Positions 55,863 through 64,000 of a stretch of DNA of 64,000 bases are shown piece after piece. Position numbers and translations under genes: made by a program. Under the pieces are notes generated by a model. That model searched no databases. It saw only the letters and a program-made list of their open reading frames with translations, and was not told the DNA's origin. Every line of letters starts with the position of its first letter. Within the stretch, counting starts at the first letter, position 1. This DNA is from Cladorhizidae sp. MBARI D1340-BT2 (lineage: Eukaryota > Porifera > Demospongiae > Poecilosclerida > Cladorhizidae), in the NCBI GenBank assembly GCA_028752905.1, contig JAQNBH010000014.1, positions 947,231-1,011,230 on the forward strand, read 5' to 3'.

Positions 55863-56335
55863 AAAAGATAATTAGCAGTGGCTCCTGGACTTATAAAAGA
55901 TAATTAGCTGTGTCCTGGACTTATAAAAGATAATTAGCAGTGGGTCCTGGACTTATAAAAGATAATTAGCAGTGGCTCCTGGACTTATAAAAGGTAATTA
56001 GCAGTGGCTCCTGGACTTACAAAATATAAATAGCAGTGGGTCCTGGACTTATAAAAGATAATTAGCAGTGGGCCCTGGACTTATAAAAGGTAATTAGCAG
56101 TGGCTCCTGGACTTACAAAATATAAATAGCAGTGGGTCCTGGACTTATAAAAGATAATTAGCAGTGGGTCCTGGACTTATAAAAGATAATTAGCAGTGGC
56201 TCCTGGACTTATAAAAGGTAATTAGCAGTGGCTCCTGGACTTACAAAATATAAATAGCAGTGGGTCCTGGACTTATAATTAGCAGTGGCTCATGGACTTA
56301 TAAAATAATTAGCAGGGATCCTGGACTTACAAAAG
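55863..56335. repeat. 32-bp minisatellite, right part of the split array
   Basis: Same unit as 52405-52957, about 15 copies, beginning aaaagataattagcagtgg immediately after the transposon. A 'tataaatagcagtgggtcct' variant recurs three times at about 70-130-bp intervals, suggesting block duplication. Confidence 0.95.
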
Positions 56336-56459
56336 GAAGGGAAAAATTAATGGCGGGAAGGGGGAGGTGCATACGTGCAGGGTATTTCCCCCGTCCATTG
56401 AATAATTTCGCCTTCTATATTACGAGCGACCAAGAGTAATTATCACGCCAAAGTCTTTG

Positions 56460-56712
56460 CCCCTGGTGAGGTAATTAGCAGTGCGTCTGTTGCCTTTGCC
56501 TTGGTGAGGTAATTAGCAGTGCGTCTGTTACCTGTGCCTTGGTGAGGTAATTAGCAGTGCCTGTGCCTTGGTGAGGTAATTAGCAGTGCCTGTGCCTTGG
56601 TGAGGTAATTAGCAGTGCCTGTGCCTTGGTGAGGTAATTAGCAGTGTGTCAGTTACCTTTGCTCTGGTGAGGTAATTAGCAGTGCGTCTGTTACCTTTGC
56701 TCTGGTGAGGTA
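56460..56712. repeat. 29/38-bp minisatellite sharing a core with the 32-bp array
   Basis: Unit 'ggtgaggtaattagcagtgc' then either ctgtgcctt (29 bp) or gtctgttacctttgcctt (38 bp). The 12-bp core taattagcagtg is identical to that of the neighbouring 32-bp array, while the remainder is unrelated. Confidence 0.93.
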
Positions 56713-56961
56713 AATCTGATATCCCACTCATCAATATAATAGCAGCGCAAGATGTTGATCAGGTTCACCTGAATTATGCATGGCTTATGAATGATTGGAA
56801 TATATTAAAAACCTGATAATGACTGATTGCCAGAAAGAGCCCTAGTCGTGTAAGCATATCACCATGGTAACCCAGCAACCCTTTGATGGTCCATGCAGGA
56901 GCTACACTGCCTTCCATACACAAGTGTAGGCCAGCACAGTTCTGGCCTGGATGGTGCTTAA

Positions 56962-57515
56962 AACCTCACCATGCTGGCCTCTCCTGGAACCCTCACCATG
57001 CTGGCCTCTACTGGAACCCTCACCATGCTGGCCTCTCCTGGAAACCTCACCATGCTGGCCTCTCCTGGAAACCTCAACATGCTGGCCTACCCTGGAACCC
57101 TCACCATGCTGGCCTCTCCTGGAAACCTCAACATGCTGGCCTTCCTGGAAACCTCACCAGGCTGTGTTCTCCTGGAACCCTCACCATGCTGGCCTACCCT
57201 GGAACCCTCATCAAGCCGGCATCCCCTGGAAGCATCACCACGCTGGCTTCCCATGGAACCCTCACCATGCTGGCCTCCCCTCGAACCGTCACCATGCTGG
57301 CCTCTCTAGGAACCCTCACCATGCTGGCCTCCCCTCGAACCGTCACCATGCTGGCCTCTCTAGGAACCCTCACCATGCTTGCCTCTCCTGGAACCCTCAC
57401 CAAGCTGGCTTCTGGAACCCCCACCAAGCTGGCCTCCCCTGGAACCCTCACCATGCTGGTTTCTATAGGAACCTTCACCATGCTGGCTTCTCCTGGAACC
57501 CTAACCAAGCTTTCT
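56962..57515. repeat. 27-bp minisatellite, about 20 copies
   Basis: Unit 'tggaaccctcaccatgctgg' plus cctctcc, 27 bp, with variants (gaaacctcaacatg, ccctcgaaccgtc, caagctgg). It lies upstream of the first recognised SPT2-like exon, so probably intronic. Open in several frames because 27 is a multiple of 3. Confidence 0.96.
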
Positions 57516-57658
57516 AGGAACCCTTATCAAGCATGTAGCAGCTACTGTTCAGTCCTAGTGTGCCTGAGGTTGAATTGGTATGTAAGGCATGTCAATTGCT
57601 TGCCTTGAGGCAAGTCAAGACTAATATGTTTACAAGTGTTTGATTTGGTGTTGTTTAG

Positions 57659-60168
57659 TACAACAAGCAGCAACAGGCCCGGCAGGATGAGCAGCAGAGG
57701 CAGGAGAGGAATGAGGTGCATCTAAAGAGCAGGGCAGCTGCCCACTTGAAAGAAGTGCAAGCAAAAGCTGATAGGGAGAGGACGAAGTACAAAGGTGTGT
57801 GTTTGTGTGCACGTGTGTCCTTGTGTGTGTGTGTGTTTGGTGATCTTATTGTCTGGGTGAGAGTGATCCCTGATGTAGTCTTGAAATTCAGGTAGAATAG
57901 CTGATGAAGTAGTGGGACTGGTGTACCAGTCTTTACCATTACCAAATACAGCTTGGTGTAGTCAAGGAAGTTGTAGTATGTATTGTATGGTGCCAGCAGT
58001 TGCTAATGAATGTGATTCATTTTGTAGGCCTTACATCCGTCCCTCAAACACTCCCTTCGTCAGATTCGCAGCCAGCTCTCCAACGACACTCAGGCAAACC
58101 ACGTCCATCAAGCCACACCTCCAAGCATGAAGACAAGTTGACAGAGTGTTCTCCGTCCAACAGGAAAGTTTCCCGCTTGTGCACCTCGGACAGTATGAAC
58201 CACACACCGGCCAAGAGCAAGTCACCATTAGCAGGTCATATCTCCTCCAAGCCAACCCACTGTGCCATCAGCGGTAAAGCTAATGTCACAGCATCAGCTG
58301 CTGGGAGTGGTGCTGGCAAGAGCAAGGGGAGCAAACACCTCGCAGCACAGAGCACAGGAGCAGCTGCTGGAGGAGCTGTTGGTGGTACTGGCAAGAGTAA
58401 GGCCACCGGATCAAAGACTAAAGCCTTGTCTCGGTCAGCCTCTCCCATTCCAGGCCACAGAGATGGCACTCCTAATAAAGTGTCGTCCAAGGCCAGGCCT
58501 TCTACTAACTTTCAGGACTTAATGAAGATGGCACAGCAGAATTCGAGCAAGGAGCCAGCCATTAACAAGTCCAGAGATGTGAAAACCATGGGCTTACCTT
58601 CCTCTGCCAGCCCTAAAGGGAACTCATCTGTTGGTAAGTCCCTGATGGATCGCGTTCATCAAAGAGCCAAAGGTCACCACGTCCCAAACAGCCAGCAAGG
58701 AAAGTCTCTCTCGAATTCGTCGAGACAGTTGCCCGAGATCCGTGGAAGCAGGGTCAGCGCAGAGCCATCAAGAGGGAGTGGCACAGAGAAGCCATTGTCT
58801 GGTAGACGAACAAGAAGTGACCATCCTCCGCCCACTAGAAGTGATCTGAAGATGGGAGGAGGTGTGGCTTCCCCTGGCAAGCATGGTGAGGTGCACATCA
58901 GTGGTCTCATGCAGTCACACATGGTCAACATCTGGGCCACTAGCCAGACTCTCAACATCTGGGCCACTAGCCAGATTCTTGCTGTCACACAGTCAACATC
59001 TAAGCCACTAGCTAGGCTCGTGTTGTCACACATGGTCAACATCTGGGCCACTAGTCAGACTCTCATGCACTCGCAATGGTCAATATCTAGGCCACTACTG
59101 GGCCACTCGCCAGACTCATGCTGTCACACATGGTCAACATCTGGGCCACTAGCCAGACTCTCATGCTGTTACACAGTCAACATCTAAGCCACTAGCCAGA
59201 CTCATGCACTCGCAATGATCAACATCTGGGCCACTAGCCAGACTCTTGCTGTCACACAGTTAACATCTAAGCCACTAGCTAGGCTCATGTTGTCACACAT
59301 GGTCAACATCTGGGCCACTAGCCAGACTCTCAACATCTGGGCCACTAGCCAGACTCTTGCTGTCACACAGTCAACATCTAAGCCACTAGCTAGGCTCGTG
59401 TTGTCACACATGGTCAACATCTGGGCCACTAGCCAGACTCTCTTGCTGTTACACATGGTCAACATCTGGGCCACTAGTCAGACTCATGTGTAACATGGTC
59501 AACATCTGGGCCACTAGCCAGACTCTCATGCTGTCACATGGTCAACATCTGGGCCACTAGCCAGACTCTCATGCTGTCACACATGGTCAACATCTGGGCC
59601 ACTAGTCAGACTCATGTGTAACATGGTCAACATCTAGGCCACTAGTCGGACTCTAATGCTGTCACACATGGTCAACATCTGGGCCACTAGCCAGACTCAT
59701 GCTGTCACACATGGTCAACATCTAGGCCACTAGTCAGACTCATGCACTCGCAATGGTCAACATCTGGGCCACTAGCCAGACTCTCTTGCTGTTACACATG
59801 GTCAACATCTGGGCCACTAGCCAGACTCTCATGCTGTCAGACATGGTCAACATCTGGGCCACTAGCCAGACTCTCAAGCTGTCACACATGGTCAACATCT
59901 GGGCCACTAGCCAGACTCATGCACTCACAATGGTCAGCATCTGGGCCACTAGCCAGACTCTCATGCACTCGCAATGGTCAACATCGTCACTGTTTAGACA
60001 TCCTTCATGGGAAAAGCTCTGTTTATGCAAAGATGAGAACAGTTCTTGAGCCTGTTATCATGACAGTGATGCCACAATCAGCCTCAGCTTAACACTCACA
60101 CACTCACACACACATGCACATACAAAACATGCCGGGGTGAATATTTGAATATATATACACACTCACTC

Positions 60169-60203
<35 letters not shown>

Positions 60204-60310
60204 CACACATGCCAATGTGAATATATATACACACTCACTCATACATACATACATACATATATATATATATATACACACATGCCAGTGTGAATATATACAC
60301 TCACTCATAC

Positions 60311-60343
<33 letters not shown>

Positions 60344-60375
60344 CACACATGCCAATGTGAATATATACACTCACT

Positions 60376-60407
<32 letters not shown>

Positions 60408-61074
60408 CATACATACATGCCAATGTGAATATACACACACACTCACTCATACATACATGCATACATATATATACACACATGTCAATGTGAATATATATAC
60501 ACACATGTCAATGTGAATATATATACACACATGTCAATGTGAATATATATACACACATGTCAATGTGAATATATACACTCACTCATACATACATACATAC
60601 ATACATATATATATATACACACATGTCAATGTGAATATATATACACACATGTCAATGTGAATATATATACACACATGTCAATGTGAATATATATACACAC
60701 ATGTCAATGTGAATATATACACTCACTCATACATACATACATACATACATATATATATATACACACATGTCAATGTGAATATATATACACACATGTCAAT
60801 GTGAATATATTGCACTCACATGTATTCACACACATACATACACACATACAGTATATATAGTGAACCAGTTGGTATTTATTCCAGAGGCATGTCTTCCTGG
60901 CAGAAACAATGCTGCACATCTTAACAAAAACATCTCCAGAAGAGGGAGGGTTCTGCTCAAGGGGCGTGGTGTGCCAAGTGGAGGTGGTCAAGCTGCTGGT
61001 GCAAATTCCTTTTATGGAACAGCTGCCACACGCATTCTAGGGAAGGATGGCCAGAGACACACCCACACTTCAGG
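57659..61074 (+). CDS. SPT2-like chromatin protein, three internal exons (partial)
   Basis: join(57659..57794,58028..58885,60885..61074); phases match at both junctions (codons GGC and GAG are each split correctly). Exon 1 encodes a charged helix, 'YNKQQQARQDEQQRQERNEV' ... HLKEVQAKADRERTKYK, like the Arg/Lys/Glu-rich N-terminal part of SPT2 (SPTY2D1), a histone H3-H4-binding protein acting in transcription and rRNA gene chromatin. Exon 2 is a basic, Ser/Pro/Gly-rich disordered region with 'STNFQDLMKMAQQNSSKEP', resembling SPT2's NFxxLLxxAxxxxxEP motif, and 'GKSLMDRVHQRAKGHH'. Exon 3 adds 'SRRGRVLLKGRGVPSGGG'-QAAG. The conserved SPT2 C-terminal acidic domain and the N-terminal start are not seen and may lie outside. 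The 2-kb second intron (58886-60884) is almost entirely minisatellite and microsatellite. The assignment rests on two weak motifs and composition. Confidence 0.55.
58919..59990. repeat. About 45-bp minisatellite inside an SPT2-like intron
   Basis: The unit contains 'atggtcaacatctgggccac' then tagccagactctcatgctgtcacac, about 45 bp, with shortened and extended variants (aagccactagctaggctcgtg, catgcactcgca). It starts 33 bp after the exon-2 donor. An exon-2 reading frame runs into it (to 59187), but the donor at 58886 makes that read-through unlikely to be coding. Confidence 0.95.
60130..60815. repeat. Microsatellite / 26-bp AT-rich minisatellite in the same intron
   Basis: Mixtures of (TA)n, (CA)n and (CATA)n with the recurring 26-bp block 'acacacatgtcaatgtgaat'-atatat. 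At least three larger blocks (actcactcatacatac...cacatg) recur. Confidence 0.95.
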
Positions 61075-61725
61075 GTATGTCAGGTAGTCGTGTAGACCAG
61101 ATACGCACCCACTCTGTAGGGTATGCGTGTGGTTTGCGAGCGACTCGGTGGGGAGGTGGCTGGGAAGGGTATTACTGTGCCTGTCATATCCACGCTCCTA
61201 TCTGTGTGTATTGGGCACATGCATTCACCCGTAAAGATAATATGAACACCCACCTTAAATGATGCTGGCTTGTCCAGCGCAGCAATTGTCATCACAAGGT
61301 TAAGAGAAAGCTTGAAACATGGCAACATAATTATTTGAATTTGCATAAATGACAGAAAATTGGCTGCACAGGCAAGTGACATCGGGCTCCCCCCAGGGGG
61401 GGGTATTCTGATAACGTGTGGTTTTAATTTATAGTACCATACATTGTATCTTTGCACACGTACACGCTCTGGTCCTGATTTATACACCAACATGTAGCCA
61501 GTGCAGATGCTTTCTCATGGTGGTCTTTGTTTTGCCATACATGTTTATCTTGTGGGACTGCAGGTTGGAATGTGAAGTGAAATCAACCCCTCAAGCCCCC
61601 TCAAACTCCTTGAGCAACTACTTTCCAGCACCAAGTCTTGAATGACTGTGATTGATAGAGCTGTAGAAACATACAGATTAAAGCAGATTAAAGCCAAGAG
61701 ATATTTTTGTTGAAGCTTGCTGAAG

Positions 61726-61773
61726 CGGGTGCTGGAAATGATTTTCTAGCGAGTGTATTTTTTCCAGCACCCG
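61726..61773. repeat. 11-bp perfect hairpin in the fold-back centre
   Basis: CGGGTGCTGGA (61726-61736) and TCCAGCACCCG (61763-61773) pair perfectly around a 26-nt AT-rich loop. Confidence 0.85.
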
Positions 61774-61894
61774 TGCTTGCCCACTTCATCACGTTTGAAT
61801 ACACTTGTTTTATGTAGAATAGGCTTCCTTTAGCCACAGATAACAATCTCAACTGGCCAATCAAAAACCACAACTACTGCCAGTTCAGGCACTC

Positions 61895-62055
61895 CGGTAA
61901 CTCCACTTTGGCTGCATGGAACAAGCAACTTTTTTTAGCATCAAAAGAGAGCACACAGAGATAGCTATCCGAGCTGTATATCTAGTTCACACAGGAAAGT
62001 GTGCAGAATCTGTGGAGCTCCAAAGTTCTAACCACAAGGATTTGTTAGTGTGTGT
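61895..62055 (+). repeat. Dispersed repeat, copy 3 (about 160 bp)
   Basis: Begins 'tccactttggctgcatggaa' and ends near taaccacaaggatttg. Similar to 52028-52185. Lies in the loop of the fold-back repeat. Confidence 0.65.
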
Positions 62056-62380
62056 GTTTATAATTTAGACCCTTCACATGAACATAAGTCCCCTTATAAA
62101 AATATCTCTTAGCTTTAATCTGTAGTGTTTCTATAGCTCTATCAATCACAGTCATTCAAGACATGGTGCTGGAAAGTAGTTGCTCAAGGAGTTTGAGGGG
62201 GTGATTTCACTTCACATTCCAACCTGCACTTCCAAAACATAAACATGTATGGCTAAACAAAGACCACCATGAGAAAGCATCTGCACTGGCTACATGTTGG
62301 TGTATAAATTATAAATCAGGCATAGCGTGAATGTGTGCAAAGATCTGGTACTTTAAATAAACCATATGTTTTATATCTTA

Positions 62381-62867
62381 ACAGCTGAGACATCGGGAAG
62401 TGCGAGATGAACTGGGTGTGGTAAACTAGAAACGATCGTCACCACAGATCAGTACCATATTAGGCCTTCAGCTATGCCAGCGCTTAGACAATAGCTAGTG
62501 CAATGCAATCTAACAATGCTAGGATTCAAGCTAAAATAATGTACACATCAGTACTGTATTAGGCCTTCAGCTATGCCAGGGCTAGGACAATGACTAGAGC
62601 TAGTAGTCTAACAAGGCTAGATATTGATGTTTATCTTCTTGTCCAGCCAATCATGTGCTGCATTTGTTATTAGTTAATGTTGTTGTTGTTAGAAGGTAAT
62701 GGAGTGATAGAAATTCCGTCAACTTTGCGTAGCAGAAGTGGCAGATGTGCTCAATAGGAACTGAAGTATGTAATTGAACACTTCGCCATCATGGGGTGAG
62801 TTTCCCTGAGAAAAATGGGAGCCAACAGAACAGACAATTATATAAGGAATCCATTTATAGCTGCACA
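62381..62867. other. Intergenic; contains a direct duplication of about 95 bp
   Basis: Two copies, starting near 62447 (cacagatcagtacc) and near 62547 (cacatcagtact), share 'attaggccttcagctatgcc' and ctag-acaat-actag. No gene seen in the remainder. Confidence 0.6.
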
Positions 62868-64000
62868 GGCCTGAGCGTGGACTGCTGCACAGGCTGGAGT
62901 GTGGGACTGCTGCACTGGCTGGAGTGTGGGACTGGCAGGAGTGTGGCTGCTGCACAGGCTGGAGTGTGGGACTGCTGCACAGGCTGGAGTGTGGGACTGC
63001 TGCACAGGCTGGAGTGTGGGACTGCTGCACAGGCTGGAGTGTGGGACTGCTGCACAGGCTGTAGTGTGGGACTGCTGCACAGGCTGGAGTGTGGGACTGC
63101 TGCACAGGCTGGAGTGTGAGACTGCTGCACAGGCTGGAGTGTGGGACTGCTGCACAGGCTGGAGTGTGGGACTGCTGCACAGGCTGGAGTGTGGGACTGC
63201 TGCACAGGCTGGAGTGTGGGACTGCTGCACAGGCTGGAGTGTGGGACTGCTGCACAGGCTGGAGTGTGGGACTGCTGCACAGGCTGGAGTGTGGGACTGC
63301 TGCACAGGCTGGAGTGTGGGACTGCTGCACAGGCTGGAGTGTGGGACTGCTGCACAGGCTGGAGTGTGGGACTGCTGCACAGGCTGGAGTGTGGGACTGC
63401 TGCACAGGCTGGAGTGTGGGACTGCTGCACAGGCTGGAGTGTGGCACTGCTGCACTGGCTGGAGTGTGGGACTGCTGCACAGGCTGGAGTGTGGGACTGC
63501 TGCACAGGCTGGAGTGTGGGACTGCTGCACAGGCTGGAGTGTGGCACTGCTGCACTGGCTGGAGTGTGGGACTGCTGCACAGGCTGGAGTGTGGGACTGC
63601 TGCACAGGCTGGAGTGTGGGACTGCTGCACAGGCTGGAGTGTGGGACTGCTGCACTGGCTGGAGTGTGGGACTGCTGCACAGGCTGGAGTGTGGGACTGC
63701 TGCACAGGCTGGAGTGTGGGACTGCTGCACAGGCTGGAGTGTGGGACTGCTGCACAGGCTGGAGTGTGGGACTGCTGCACAGGCTGGAGTGTGGCACTGC
63801 TGCACTGGCTGGAGTGTGGGACTGCTGCACAGGCTGGAGTGTGGGACTGCTGCACAGGCTGGAGTGTGGCACTGCTGCACTGGCTGGAGTGTGGCACTGC
63901 TGCACTGGCTGGAGTGTGGGACTGCTGCACAGGCTGGAGTGTGGGACTGCTGCACAGGCTGGAGTGTGGGACTGCTGCACAGGCTGGAGTGTGGCACTGC
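62868..64000. repeat. 25-bp minisatellite, at least 44 copies, running off the window
   Basis: Unit 'ggctggagtgtgggactgct' plus gcaca, 25 bp, very homogeneous. A variant pair (gtggcactgctgcactggct) recurs with regular spacing to the right. Minus-strand open frames of about 380-400 residues here are period artefacts. Confidence 0.97.

Larger units (their letters stand above)
61410..62380. repeat. Fold-back inverted repeat, about 300-bp arms
   Basis: 61410-61710 is the inverted copy of 62090-62380. Both contain 'caacatgtagccagtgcaga'-tgctttctcatggtggtctttg, tccagcacca-gtcttgaatgactgtgattgatagagct, and aagccaagagatattttt / its complement. Arms are separated by about 380 bp that include a copy of the dispersed repeat. 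No ORF; likely a non-autonomous fold-back element or MITE pair. Confidence 0.85.

Noticed and set aside
58031..58490. Minus-strand frames of 74 and 84 residues
   Set aside because: Antisense of the SPT2-like exon 2, whose plus-strand phase is supported by splice junctions.
60096..60504. Open frames in the TA/CA microsatellite
   Set aside because: Low-complexity Tyr/Ile/His peptides from dinucleotide and tetranucleotide repeats inside an intron.
61047..61262. Zinc-finger-like plus-strand frame ending AFTRKDNMNTHLK
   Set aside because: It resembles the end of a C2H2 finger, but the Cys spacing before it is wrong and the frame stops at once; too weak to call.
62719..63997. Minus-strand open frames of 380-403 residues (SHTPACAAVPHSS-type repeats)
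   Set aside because: Produced by the 25-bp array; the same peptide appears in every frame.

Overview
The window is animal nuclear DNA. No gene is organised in a bacterial way. Gene pieces are joined by short GT-AG introns (about 60-100 bp), most of the gene-like sequence is decayed transposon, and roughly 24 kb (about 38 percent, my own sum of array lengths) is minisatellite. The protein content (hAT transposases with TTF-type zinc fingers, pogo/jerky-like DDE, a HECT E3 copy, an SPT2-like chromatin gene) and the very compact introns suggest an early-branching metazoan, most likely a demosponge of the Amphimedon type. That taxonomic call is inference.

Layout. 0.2-1.5 kb: 37-bp minisatellite. 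1.8-4.6 kb: a LINE reverse-transcriptase ORF and a hAT transposase, both broken into pieces lying in opposite orientations. 4.73-6.4 kb: the best intact gene, a secreted/type I single-pass membrane glycoprotein of unknown function. 7.6-9.5 kb: two more hAT pseudogene pieces. 10.3-14.6 kb: a 37-bp minisatellite split by a 2.8-kb hAT element whose empty site can be reconstructed. 14.66-17.1 kb: a HECT ubiquitin-ligase pseudogene that keeps its introns and carries a 200-bp MITE in an exon. 18.8-23.8 kb: a 68-bp minisatellite with higher-order structure. 23.8-24.5 kb: an integrase-core pseudogene. 24.5-30.0 kb: a 5.5-kb TIR-bounded element carrying a large decayed ORF with a nuclease-like acidic motif and a Cys-rich tail. 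31.8-32.6 kb: a BED-type hAT pseudogene. 33.7-35.6 kb: two minisatellites. 36.1-38.6 kb: a pogo/jerky-type transposase pseudogene. 39.8-52.9 kb: nearly continuous minisatellites (44, 37, 30, 56, 19, 30, 50 and 32 bp). 52.96-55.86 kb: a 2.9-kb transposon with about 520-bp terminal inverted repeats, inserted into the 32-bp array. 56.4-57.5 kb: more arrays. 57.66-61.07 kb: three exons of an SPT2-like gene whose introns are swollen by minisatellites. 61.4-62.4 kb: a fold-back repeat. 62.9-64.0 kb: a 25-bp array running off the end.

How it works together. Only the membrane protein and the SPT2-like gene look like ordinary host genes. The rest records alternating transposon insertion and minisatellite expansion. 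Two transposons sit inside arrays so cleanly that removing the element and one target duplication restores the repeat unit. That gives direct evidence of mobility for a protein family (ORF at 53.8-55.5 kb) usually left as 'uncharacterized' in animal genomes. The long open frames inside the arrays are artefacts of the repeat period.
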